From DATJGF01 sp035495315 (lineage in GTDB: Bacteria > Verrucomicrobiota > Verrucomicrobiia > Limisphaerales > UBA8199), in the NCBI GenBank assembly GCA_035495315.1, contig DATJGF010000106.1:1-13960 (forward strand): a DNA stretch of 13,960 nucleotides. Direction: 5' to 3'. Positions 6,812 through 13,339 of the stretch are shown here, one piece after another. Made by a program: the position numbers and the translations under genes. The notes below the pieces were generated by a model, which worked only from the letters and a program-made list of their open reading frames with translations, was not told the origin of the DNA and ran no database searches. Within the stretch, counting starts at the first letter, position 1; every line of letters begins with the position of its first letter.

Positions 6812-7792
6812 TTACTGCGAACCTGATACGTAGTTGGTATCGAAGCGCGTATTATTAGTTTGGCGTGGAGCCACCGGTGGTTTGGGAGGTCCGCCCAAGC
6901 CGGGAGGCAGTGGAGGCCCATGACCCAGATTATAGACCAGATCCCGCCAGGTCTGGCGTTCGGTGGGAGTCATCGCTTCCCAACGCCCTGCATCTTTTAA
7001 GAATTGCTGGCGTTCCGGCGGAGTAAGCCCCGCGAACTTTTCGAAGGACCGGAAGCACTGAACACGTTGCATCGGAGTCAGATTGCCGAACCCCTCCAGT
7101 GTTTTCTCCATCTGGTGCCGCTCCTGTTCGCTGAGGGTCGAGAGGACGTGCGCCTTTTCTTCGCTCGTAAGCTCAAAAAGGTCTCTGAAACGTCTCAGAA
7201 TTGTAGCGCGTTGCTCCTGGCTCAAGGATTGCCACCGACGGAGAGCCTCCTCGAGTTTCTGCCGATCGCTGGAACTCATTTGTTCGACCGGCTGACCTGG
7301 ACGCGGTGAATGCACCGCGCGCTCGGTGAAGTAACGGATCATCACTTCGTTTTCCCGTAGCCGCTGTTTAAGATCCTCCGGCAAGCTGTCCCACTGCTCC
7401 AGCCGATCCTGAACCAGTTTGCGAGTCGCTGCAGGAATCTGCTCCAATTGGAACGCGCGATTGGTAGCCGGAGTCGCCAATAATCGGACCAGATAAAAAT
7501 GGAGTTCAGTCACCTGGAGACGCAACTTGCATTCTTCCGGCTTCAGCGACGCATACTCGTGCAGCTTCGCCAGAATCTGCTTCTGAGTTTCCGCTGGGCG
7601 ATTCGTCAAAAAATTGCGCCATTCGGAAGGGTTCATCGCCAGCAATTCTCGGAAAAAATCGACCGGCGATCTGGCGGGTGGCATCGGGGCCGGACTTGTG
7701 AAAGCTGGCTCAGTTGCGCCCGACGCCGCAAAACTGGTCAGCACGGCCAGTCCAACTCCTAACCAAAAGGTTCTCCGTTTCAGGCGGTTCAT
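6812..7792 (-). CDS. Exported helical-repeat protein resembling DUF3106
   Basis: This 326-residue protein starts with a likely Sec signal peptide (residues 1 to about 26, MNRLKRR then a hydrophobic core ending ASGA), so it should act in the periplasm. The mature part is charged and helical and is built from repeats of the form L-[TS]-x-x-[EQ]-[RK]: MSSSDR 172, LSQEQR 190, LTSEEK 208, LSEQER 220, LTPMQR 238, LTPPER 256, MTPTER 274. Most are exactly 18 residues apart. This style resembles DUF3106 and, more distantly, the LTxxQ motifs of the periplasmic sensor Spy/CpxP. The C-terminal tail (290-312) is Pro/Gly-rich. The ATG overlaps the anti-sigma stop as ATGA, so the protein is very probably made together with it; a role in sensing or reporting envelope state to the sigma factor is inference. 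No catalytic residues are recognised. Confidence 0.75.
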   Translation of the reverse strand: MNRLKRRTFWLGVGLAVLTSFAASGATEPAFTSPAPMPPARSPVDFFRELLAMNPSEWRNFLTNRPAETQKQILAKLHEYASLKPEECKLRLQVTELHFYLVRLLATPATNRAFQLEQIPAATRKLVQDRLEQWDSLPEDLKQRLRENEVMIRYFTERAVHSPRPGQPVEQMSSSDRQKLEEALRRWQSLSQEQRATILRRFRDLFELTSEEKAHVLSTLSEQERHQMEKTLEGFGNLTPMQRVQCFRSFEKFAGLTPPERQQFLKDAGRWEAMTPTERQTWRDLVYNLGHGPPLPPGLGGPPKPPVAPRQTNNTRFDTNYVSGSQ

Positions 7793-8292
7793 TGCAGCAA
7801 TTTTAACAGTTCTTCGTCGGCCGGCGGCGCCTGGCTCATCGCGCGAATCGCGTCGAAATCTTCAAGGATCTTCGGGTCGGGTATGGAAGCAACTTCCGAC
7901 ACGACAACAGCAGCCCGCGCTATTTGTCGACGATGAGCTTGCCGGACCTGCTCGTAGGAAATCAACGCCACGGCGATGGTGAGGGCAACCACCGCTGCTC
8001 TGGGCAACAAGCGGTGAATCGGAGGCAAGTAGGCGAAAAAACCTCGCCGCGGCTTTTCACCGCGCAAGGCTTCGGCTTCAAGCGAGCGCATCACGCGCGC
8101 CGTGAAGTTGCTGGACAACGGCGCATCGGGCAAGGCCGCAAGAATCTCATTCAGAGCGATTTGCACATCGTGCTCAGCCTGTGCTTCAGGATGAGCAGCA
8201 AGCCATGCTCGTAATTCCGCCTCTTGTTCCGCGCTTAATTTACCCCGCCACGTTAGTTCCTGGATCCGGTTGTCGAGCGGGTCATTCGTCAT
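7789..8292 (-). CDS. Putative membrane anti-sigma factor
   Basis: This 167-residue protein follows an ECF sigma gene and has the layout of a one-pass anti-sigma factor. Its cytosolic N-terminal half includes ELTWRGKLSAEQEAELRAWL (12-31), a segment type common in small membrane anti-sigma factors. One membrane segment is likely at about 98-113 (RAAVVALTIAVALISY). A short outer part ends with the acidic stretch DPKILEDFDAIRAMSQ and EELLKLLQ. I see no HxxxCxxC zinc anti-sigma motif. Assignment rests on position and topology more than on sequence identity. The start at 8292 has a good Shine-Dalgarno (AGGAAG, 8301-8306) eight bases upstream, so it can be translated without the sigma gene even though only 57 bases separate them. 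It overlaps the exported-repeat gene by four bases. Confidence 0.7.
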   Translation of the reverse strand: MTNDPLDNRIQELTWRGKLSAEQEAELRAWLAAHPEAQAEHDVQIALNEILAALPDAPLSSNFTARVMRSLEAEALRGEKPRRGFFAYLPPIHRLLPRAAVVALTIAVALISYEQVRQAHRRQIARAAVVVSEVASIPDPKILEDFDAIRAMSQAPPADEELLKLLQ

Positions 8293-8300
8293 AAATGTCG

Positions 8301-8306
8301 CTTCCT
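8301..8306 (-). promoter_or_regulatory. Ribosome binding site of the anti-sigma gene
   Basis: AGGAAG on the minus strand, eight bases before the ATG at 8292. It stands out because most genes in this window lack a recognisable Shine-Dalgarno sequence, and it supports the chosen start. Confidence 0.6.
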
Positions 8307-8349
8307 ATGAGGTTAAAACCAACAGTATCAAAAAGTTGCTCGAAAATTC

Positions 8350-8961
8350 TCATTTTGAAGATTTGCCCCAGACCCCGGTCCGTAAGTACAGCTTGAGTTT
8401 GAGTTTGAGAGTTTCGCGTCCACGATGAATGAGCGATTTTGTTGCTGAAAGCGAGCACCCCAGCACCTCGGCTATATCTTCGTAGCTCAGCTCATCCTGC
8501 CGACAGAGGAGGATCGCGGTACGTTGGTTCTCCGGCAAACCGGCGAGGGCGTCTTCGATTTTTTCTTCCAATTCACCGTGCAACACGCTTTCGGGCGGAG
8601 ACGCAGTTTTGGAATCCTCGAACTGCCGCAGCGGCTCGTCCTCGCGTTCAGGGTGTGGTGCGTCCAAAGGATCCGCCGGGTGCCGGGATCTCCGGCGGAT
8701 TTCATTAAGACATAAATTGCGAGCAATGGTAAACAGCCAGGTTGAGAATTTTGCCGAGACCTGGTAGCGGGAGGCCGATTTGTGCACCTGGAGAAAGACA
8801 TTTTGAGCCAGGTCTTCAGCTTCAGTAGCGTCGCGCAACATCCGGTAAACCAGATTCATCACCGGCTGTTTGTATTTGTCAACCAACTCAGCAAAGGCAG
8901 AGTGATCACCCTGTTTGACGCGCAACATCAGGGCGGCATCCACATCCAGCTCATCGGCCAT
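8350..8961 (-). CDS. ECF-type RNA polymerase sigma factor
   Basis: This 203-residue sigma factor would direct RNA polymerase to a dedicated promoter set. Region 2 spans about 19-92, with AFAELVDKYKQPVMNLVYRM, then TEAEDLAQNVFLQVHKS (46-62) and FSTWLFTIARNLCLNEIRRR (72-91). A charged linker (93-130) leads to region 4 (about 134-188), with LPENQRTAILL, LSYEDIAEVLGCSLSATKSLIHRGRE as the helix-turn-helix. There is no region 1 or 3, as expected for the ECF group. The tail KLKLKLYL is encoded by a short TTGAGT-type run (8393-8410 on the plus strand). Followed by a putative anti-sigma factor and an exported protein, it forms a typical signal-response operon; the signal is unknown. No Shine-Dalgarno precedes the ATG. 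Confidence 0.92.
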   Translation of the reverse strand: MADELDVDAALMLRVKQGDHSAFAELVDKYKQPVMNLVYRMLRDATEAEDLAQNVFLQVHKSASRYQVSAKFSTWLFTIARNLCLNEIRRRSRHPADPLDAPHPEREDEPLRQFEDSKTASPPESVLHGELEEKIEDALAGLPENQRTAILLCRQDELSYEDIAEVLGCSLSATKSLIHRGRETLKLKLKLYLRTGVWGKSSK

Positions 8962-8969
8962 AGTTGACC

Positions 8970-8997
8970 ATTTTACTAAACACCGCTCGTGTCACAA
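8970..8997 (-). promoter_or_regulatory. Candidate promoter of the sigma factor operon
   Basis: On the minus strand, TTGTGA (8992-8997), a 16-base spacer, and TAAAAT (8970-8975, five of six matches to TATAAT). Transcription would begin near 8963, only about two bases before the ATG at 8961, which would make the message essentially leaderless. The same area reads GAAACCTTGTGACA, so an ECF-type promoter recognised by its own product is also possible. Confidence 0.35.
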
Positions 8998-9063
8998 GGT
9001 TTCGACCGAACTGCTTGGGCCCGTAACAGGCCGCGGGGAATGGATGTTGTAGAGCAAGGCCCT

Positions 9064-9828
9064 TCAGCAGATTTGCTGCTTTTTTAATGCCCGGATCCGA
9101 TCGCGCAACTGCGCTGCGCGCTCGAATTCCTGCCGCTCTACCGCACGCCGCAACTGGTGTTCAAGTTGTTCGAGCTCGGACATCGGGCGATTCTTTAGGA
9201 TTTGTGCCGCCAACTCTTTCAAGGCCAAAACCGAACGTTCCTGCTCGAACTTGAAGGTTTCGTCATCCAGGTCCTCGAGTTTTTCGAGCCGCTCCAGTGC
9301 CTCGTTGACGAGATTCAACGCGCGATCGTAAGCCTGCTTCTCCAGTTCGATCATTACCGCCGCAGTCGAATTGACGCGAATAATATAGGGGCGCCATTTT
9401 TCCAGGAATTGCTGATCCTCTTCCCGGTGCGCGTAACGGTGGACCAAATCGAATACCTGAAGATTGCGAGAAGTATCGCGTAATGTGCGAACCCAATCCT
9501 TAAGCTGGAACAAGCGAACGTACCGAAAATAGTACAGCGTGCCTTCGTTGAATAGTTCGCCGCATTCCTGCGGACTAAGTTCAAACTCCGTTTCGCGCTT
9601 GTCCGCTTTGGCGCGCGCCAATTTGCGCAAATGAAATTCCAACAATGATTCCAAACCGTGCGGCCGTGTCCCGTCCGGCCGTCCATCAATTTCATACTGC
9701 TCGATTCCCAACGGGGTTCGCACCTGCAAGACTTCCCGGCCATCCATTCCACGGGTGAAGCGCGCATCATTGTCGGGGTCGTAGGGCCAACTGTTTAAGG
9801 CATCCCGCAGATCAAAGCCATCACTCAT
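9064..9828 (-). CDS. UVR-motif (UvrB/UvrC motif) protein of unknown function
   Basis: The 254-residue product ends in a clear UVR motif at 217-252 (SELEQLEHQLRRAVERQEFERAAQLRD in short pieces), the helical hairpin through which UvrB and UvrC interact and which also occurs in McsA and ClpC-type proteins. No helicase, nuclease or zinc-finger part is visible, so it is not UvrB, UvrC or McsA. The rest is not recognised: residues 1-60 look globular, with VLQVRTPLGIEQYEIDGRPDG; residues 60-210 are largely helical and charged, possibly helical-repeat-like. It has no signal peptide or membrane segment, so it is cytosolic. It is divergent from asd with 96 bases between the true starts, and has its own promoter-like hexamers. 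A role as adaptor or partner of a repair or Clp protein is only inference from the motif. Confidence 0.8.
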   Translation of the reverse strand: MSDGFDLRDALNSWPYDPDNDARFTRGMDGREVLQVRTPLGIEQYEIDGRPDGTRPHGLESLLEFHLRKLARAKADKRETEFELSPQECGELFNEGTLYYFRYVRLFQLKDWVRTLRDTSRNLQVFDLVHRYAHREEDQQFLEKWRPYIIRVNSTAAVMIELEKQAYDRALNLVNEALERLEKLEDLDDETFKFEQERSVLALKELAAQILKNRPMSELEQLEHQLRRAVERQEFERAAQLRDRIRALKKQQIC

Positions 9829-9840
9829 ACTCTGTGAGCA

Positions 9841-9869
9841 AATATGGGGCTTGTTGGAGCATTATTCAA
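9841..9869 (-). promoter_or_regulatory. Candidate promoter of the UVR-motif gene
   Basis: On the minus strand, TTGAAT (9864-9869), a 17-base spacer, and CATATT (9841-9846). Each hexamer matches the sigma-70 consensus at four of six positions. Transcription would begin near 9834, leaving about six bases before the ATG at 9828. Confidence 0.35.
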
Positions 9870-9882
9870 TGGCTTCGGCGCG

Positions 9883-9911
9883 TTGACAGTAACGGACTCT
9901 CTCCCTATATT
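9883..9911 (+). promoter_or_regulatory. Near-consensus sigma-70 promoter of asd
   Basis: A perfect TTGACA (9883-9888), an ideal 17-base spacer, and TATATT (9906-9911, five of six matches). Predicted start is near 9918, about seven bases before the ATG at 9925, so there is no room for a Shine-Dalgarno. It lies inside the longer upstream reading frame that begins at 9844, which argues against that longer start. Confidence 0.6.
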
Positions 9912-9924
9912 CTGGGTCCCTTAT

Positions 9925-10953
9925 ATGAACGACAGACCGCATGTGGCCGTGGTCGGCGCGACCGGCGCCGTGGGCATTGAGATGATAAAAACGCTCGAAA
10001 AACGCAGTTTTCCCGTCGGGCGCTTAACCTTGCTGGCCTCCAGCCGTTCTGTTGGGAAAAAGCTCAAGTTTCGGGGGGAGGACGTCCCGGTTCAGGAGTT
10101 GTCGAAAACCTCGTTTGATGGCATCGAATTGGCATTATTTAGCGCTGGTGGCAGTGTTTCCAGGGAGTTTGCCCCAATTGCCGCCCGGGCCGCATGCGTT
10201 GTGATCGACAATTCGAGCGCGTTCAGGATGGATGAGAAGGTGCCATTGGTAATACCTGAGATTAATCCCGGCGATGTTGAGGGGCACCAGGGTATCATCG
10301 CCAACCCGAATTGCACCACGGCCATTGCCTTAATGGCTCTCTACCCGCTCCATCGAGCCTTCGGCTGCAAACGGGTCTTCGCCTCCAGCTACCAGGCCGT
10401 GTCGGGCACCGGCGCCAAGGCTATTACCGAACTGGAGCGTCAGACACATCAGGTGGTTAATCGCGAACCGGTCACCCGCGAGGTCTACCCGCATCAGATC
10501 GCCTTCAATGTCCTGCCTCATGTCGACTCTTTCCTGCCCAATGGCTATACCAAGGAAGAAATGAAAATGGAGAACGAGGGGCGAAAGATCATGCATCATC
10601 CCACGTTCCGAGCCAGCGTCACCTGCGTTCGTGTCCCCGTTTATCGTGCCCATTCAGTCGCTATCAGCGCCGAATTCGACAAACCCACCAGTGTTGAGGC
10701 GGCACGTGAAGTATTGGAAAAGGCCCCCGGTCTCCAGGTGATCGATGAGCCGGCGAAGAATCGCTACCCGCTGCCGCTGTATCAGGCCGAGCAGTACGAT
10801 TGCGCGGTAGGCCGGTTGCGCAAAGACTGCGCGATGGAGAACGGTCTGGCTTTTTGGGTCTCCGGCGATCAGCTGCTCAAAGGCGCAGCGTTGAACGCGG
10901 TGCAGATTGCTGAAGAACTGATGCGTTACCGGATGGAAGCTGTATCCGCTTAG
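9925..10953 (+). CDS. asd: Aspartate-semialdehyde dehydrogenase
   Basis: This 342-residue enzyme reduces aspartyl phosphate to aspartate semialdehyde with NADPH, the branch point to lysine/diaminopimelate, threonine and methionine. The NADP-binding motif VAVVGATGAVG is at residues 6-16. Catalytic Cys130 lies in NPNCTTAIAL and the acid/base histidine, His243, in VPVYRAHS; spacing agrees with known enzymes. Further motifs are FSAGGSVSREF, VIDNSSAFRMD, SSYQAVSGTGAKA and, near the end, GLAFWVSGDQLLKGAALNAVQIAE. The frame is open back to an ATG at 9844, but the extra 27 residues are unlike the family and contain a strong promoter, so I place the start at 9925. Transcribed alone, divergent from the UVR-motif gene and convergent with exbD 114 bases away; the gap between them has no convincing terminator. 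Confidence 0.97.
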   Translation: MNDRPHVAVVGATGAVGIEMIKTLEKRSFPVGRLTLLASSRSVGKKLKFRGEDVPVQELSKTSFDGIELALFSAGGSVSREFAPIAARAACVVIDNSSAFRMDEKVPLVIPEINPGDVEGHQGIIANPNCTTAIALMALYPLHRAFGCKRVFASSYQAVSGTGAKAITELERQTHQVVNREPVTREVYPHQIAFNVLPHVDSFLPNGYTKEEMKMENEGRKIMHHPTFRASVTCVRVPVYRAHSVAISAEFDKPTSVEAAREVLEKAPGLQVIDEPAKNRYPLPLYQAEQYDCAVGRLRKDCAMENGLAFWVSGDQLLKGAALNAVQIAEELMRYRMEAVSA

Positions 10954-11067
10954 CTGAGCTGATCGCCGCTTGCGCCACTCCGCGCCGCGGCTTTCTCCAC
11001 TCAGACGTTGAGCGCGAGATATTGGTCGCAGTCAAACCAAGTCCGGAGCGTTGCCAATTGCGGCGCT

Positions 11068-11493
11068 TCACGGCTTGCCGGGCTGCTTGGTGTAAACATA
11101 GACCACCTTCAACTTGGACTCTATTGCCGCGTCCCGCACTTTGAGGAACTGGCCAAAAGGAGCTGATTCGTCGGCACTGATCGCCAGCTTCAAATCGGGC
11201 GTGGAGGCCGCTGCGGCCGCCATCTCTTCTTTCAATCGTGCCATCGTCACGGGTTTTGCATCAGGACCGAGCCGCAAATTTCCCTTGGGATCAATGCTGA
11301 CAATTAGGGGCGTGATTTCACGCGCACCAGTCTTAACTGCCTGCGAGGATTCCGGCAGGGCGAGCTTAAGCGCCGGCTGCTGTTTAAACGTCGTGGTCAC
11401 CATCAGGAAGATCAGCAGCACGATGAGAATATCGATCAACGCCACAATGATGACTGCGGGAGCCTGCCGCCGTTTGCGGAAATGAAAGCGCAT
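11068..11493 (-). CDS. exbD: ExbD/TolR-family biopolymer transport protein
   Basis: This 141-residue protein is the one-pass subunit of a proton-driven motor that powers TonB-type transport. A short basic cytosolic tail (RFHFRKRRQ) leads to one membrane helix at about 13-33, which carries the key aspartate Asp21 (ALIDILIVLLIFLMVTTTF), equivalent to the proton-carrying Asp of ExbD. The periplasmic domain has LKLALPESS, TPLIVSIDPKGNLRLG and LKLAISADESAPFGQFLKV, normal for the family. A longer frame reaching 11652 overlaps exbB and its first 53 residues look unrelated to the family, so I chose the ATG at 11493. It is the last gene of tonB-exbB-exbD, 13 bases after exbB. ExbD versus TolR cannot be settled by sequence alone; a TonB-like partner favours ExbD. 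Confidence 0.9.
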   Translation of the reverse strand: MRFHFRKRRQAPAVIIVALIDILIVLLIFLMVTTTFKQQPALKLALPESSQAVKTGAREITPLIVSIDPKGNLRLGPDAKPVTMARLKEEMAAAAASTPDLKLAISADESAPFGQFLKVRDAAIESKLKVVYVYTKQPGKP

Positions 11494-11506
11494 AGTGGTG
11501 GGTGGA

Positions 11507-12124
11507 TTAAAGAGTGGATTTCGAAACCGTGTTGGAGTTTTCCTCGCGATACTGCCGTCGAATGAACTCATCACAGATGGTCTCCATTTCGACGCCGAAC
11601 GTTTCAATTTTCTTCGTGTAATAGCTCCAGAAAACAAGCGAAGGGATCGCAATTAGCAGACCGAACAGAGTCGCGCGCAAAATCAAGGCGATGCCCTGGG
11701 CCAGTTTCCCCGCATCGGTTAACCCGGTCTGCCCGACATCGGCAAACACAGACATCATGCCCAGGATGGTTCCCACCAGCCCCAGCAAGGGCGCAATCCC
11801 CACAATGATTTCCAACACGACCAACCCGCGCTCCAGCCGGGCGATTTCGTGCCGCGCCCGGGTTTGAATCGCGTCAACGGCCTCGACCTTGGGCCATTGC
11901 AGGTGATCAGCGGCCAGCAGCAGCAACCGGCTCATCACCGAATTGTGCTGCTGGCAAACCCGCCGCAGCATCGGCACGTCTTCGGGCGTCTGGCAGGATT
12001 CGACGGCGGCTTCGACCTCGGCCGGTACAACGCGCCGCCAGCGCAGCGCGAAACCACGTTCGATGATAAATGCCAGGCCGACGGTCGAGGTCAGGATTAA
12101 CAATAGATAGACGATGAGTTCCAT
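11507..12124 (-). CDS. exbB: ExbB/TolQ/MotA-family proton channel protein
   Basis: This 205-residue protein forms, with ExbD, the proton channel that energises TonB. Three membrane segments are visible: about 5-22, 103-125 (VLEIIVGIAPLLGLVGTILG) and 144-168 (GIALILRATLFGLLIAIPSL). Family-conserved channel threonines appear as Thr119 and Thr152. A cytosolic loop of about 75 residues lies between helices 1 and 2, and the tail after 170 is charged. The frame is open upstream to 12379, but that part overlaps tonB and lacks family features, so the ATG at 12124 is used. It begins five bases after the tonB stop, consistent with one transcript; no Shine-Dalgarno is obvious. MotA/TolQ are the alternatives, made less likely by the TonB-like neighbour. 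Confidence 0.9.
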   Translation of the reverse strand: MELIVYLLLILTSTVGLAFIIERGFALRWRRVVPAEVEAAVESCQTPEDVPMLRRVCQQHNSVMSRLLLLAADHLQWPKVEAVDAIQTRARHEIARLERGLVVLEIIVGIAPLLGLVGTILGMMSVFADVGQTGLTDAGKLAQGIALILRATLFGLLIAIPSLVFWSYYTKKIETFGVEMETICDEFIRRQYREENSNTVSKSTL

Positions 12125-12129
12125 AGAGG

Positions 12130-13125
12130 TCAGTAGTAATAAAAGGTAAATTGAATGCTCCGCGTTTCGCCGACAACGCGGCGCATGTCCGCAGGGAAAT
12201 GCGGATACGGATTGGGCTTGTCCACTGCAGTCTGACAGATGTAGCCGGGCACTGTTCCTGCCGTATTCTCGGTTATCGCCATATCGGTGATCCGCCCGTC
12301 CGAATGGAGGTGAAACTGAAGGACCACCTTGCCACGATAATCCGAGGCATATTCCTGGGCGCGCAGCAGACCGTACCAACAGTCGGCGATCATGTCGATG
12401 AGTGTCTTATCGTAGTCTCCGTAGGGAGTCACTTTGGCATCGACGGACGTAATCGCGAGAGTTCGTCTGACACCCCCTTCCTGCTTCATTTTCTCCCCCG
12501 GCAATTGGTTATCCTGTGCTTTTTTTTGCACTTCCGCCAGCCGTCGTGGCCTTGCGCGGGGCTCCTCACCTTCGCCTTTTTTGGGGTTTTCGTCTGGTTT
12601 TGCCAAGGTGATGTCGCCCGGCGGCAGAGTTGTTTTTGGTTTAATCTCCGCCTGCTCTTCCTGCGCAGGCTGGGTGGGGGGAGAGGGTTGCAGCGGAGTG
12701 AACTTCTCCGGCGGAACGTCTTCCGTCTTTACGATGTCCGTCTGCTTGCCCGTAATCTTTGGGATATTCGCTTCCTGGTCAGCTTGCGGATTGGCGGCTT
12801 GGGAGTTCTTGTCGGAATAGAACTTGGCGTCCTTCGGCGGCTCGGCGGTGGCCTGGGCCGGACTGACATCGACAAACATTAAAGGCACTTCCTGTGGCTG
12901 CTGTGGAGGCTGCGTTGGCTTCTTTTTAAGCATCTCAGCCAGTTTTTCGACGGGTTGCAACCACGAAGGCAAGCGAAGATTTTGCCAAATATTGTACTTT
13001 TTCCCGGTGTAATAGCCGCCAAAGATAAGTAGATGAAGGGCTATAGAAATGATGAAGGCCCAAACCAGGCGCGAAGAATCGACCCGGTTGTGCGATGACG
13101 ACCATCTCATTTTGGCCACAGCCAT
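12130..13125 (-). CDS. TonB-like energy transducer
   Basis: This 331-residue protein has the TonB plan: a short cytosolic tail, one membrane helix (about 20-38), a long Pro/Lys/Glu-rich periplasmic linker (about 65-215) and a C-terminal domain (about 225-331). The helix carries S27-I-A-L-H31, matching the SxxxH motif through which TonB responds to ExbB/ExbD. The C-terminal part has DYDKTLIDMIADCWYGLL, then GKVVLQFHLHSDGRITDMAITENT, typical of TonB/TolA-type C-domains, and ends in FTFYYY. Two cysteines (249, 297) in the C-domain could form a disulfide. It would pass proton-motive energy from the inner membrane to an outer-membrane receptor; no receptor gene is in the window. First in the operon with exbB and exbD. 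Two nearby ATGs (13125, 13110) are possible starts and cannot be separated. TolA is an alternative role. Confidence 0.85.
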   Translation of the reverse strand: MAVAKMRWSSSHNRVDSSRLVWAFIISIALHLLIFGGYYTGKKYNIWQNLRLPSWLQPVEKLAEMLKKKPTQPPQQPQEVPLMFVDVSPAQATAEPPKDAKFYSDKNSQAANPQADQEANIPKITGKQTDIVKTEDVPPEKFTPLQPSPPTQPAQEEQAEIKPKTTLPPGDITLAKPDENPKKGEGEEPRARPRRLAEVQKKAQDNQLPGEKMKQEGGVRRTLAITSVDAKVTPYGDYDKTLIDMIADCWYGLLRAQEYASDYRGKVVLQFHLHSDGRITDMAITENTAGTVPGYICQTAVDKPNPYPHFPADMRRVVGETRSIQFTFYYY

Positions 13126-13179
13126 TTTGCGTCTAGTATTTTGCAGCAGTAGCTGCGGAGGGGCAACTGTTTAGGATAA

Positions 13180-13200
13180 GTCCAAAGTCCAAAGTCCAAA
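13180..13200 (+). repeat. 7-base tandem array (GTCCAAA x3)
   Basis: Three exact copies of GTCCAAA in a row, 15 bases before the twin-hairpin repeat copy C, in the gap between tonB and trpF. The unit length matches the array in the miaA 3' end. It is intergenic and does not extend any gene. Confidence 0.8.
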
Positions 13201-13215
13201 GTTGCGTGATCCCTG

Positions 13216-13264
13216 CTCGTAGCGCAGAGTTCCACTCTGCTGTACCGCAGACTTCCAGTCTGCC
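13216..13264 (+). repeat. Twin-hairpin repeat, copy C
   Basis: The most regular copy of the element seen at 2009-2058 and 2111-2158. It starts CTCGTAGC and holds two perfect hairpins, 13224-13240 (arms GCAGAGT/ACTCTGC, loop TCC) and 13247-13263 (arms GCAGACT/AGTCTGC, loop TCC), joined by TGTACC. The rest of the 214-base gap (13126-13339) has a five-pair hairpin at 13143-13156 (GCAGC/GCTGC) and no further supported feature. Confidence 0.8.
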
Positions 13265-13339
13265 CAGCAATTGCGCGCTTATCGATCCGGGAAACGAACA
13301 TTGTCTAAAGCATGATCTGGTGGAATGCTGAGCAGCTGA

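Noticed and set aside
9066..9086. A plus-strand hairpin AGCAG/CTGCT followed by TTTTTT.
   Set aside because: It looks like an intrinsic terminator, but it lies inside the last codons of the minus-strand UVR gene (lysine codons give the T-run), the stem is only five pairs, and no plus-strand gene precedes it.
9844..9924. Upstream extension of asd from an ATG at 9844.
   Set aside because: The extra 27 residues are unlike the family and contain a near-consensus promoter; the NADP-binding motif begins right after the ATG at 9925.
10954..11067. Search for a terminator between the convergent asd and exbD genes.
   Set aside because: Only a short CCGC/GCGG stem followed by CTTTCT was found, which is too weak to call.
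12125..12379. N-terminal extension of exbB to 12379, and of exbD to 11652.
   Set aside because: Both extensions overlap the upstream gene of the operon and translate into low-information sequence; the normal membrane-helix starts follow at 12124 and 11493.
12151..12882. A 243-codon plus-strand frame across the tonB-like gene.
   Set aside because: It is the complement of the Pro/Glu/Lys-rich linker of the TonB-like protein, with no family features of its own.
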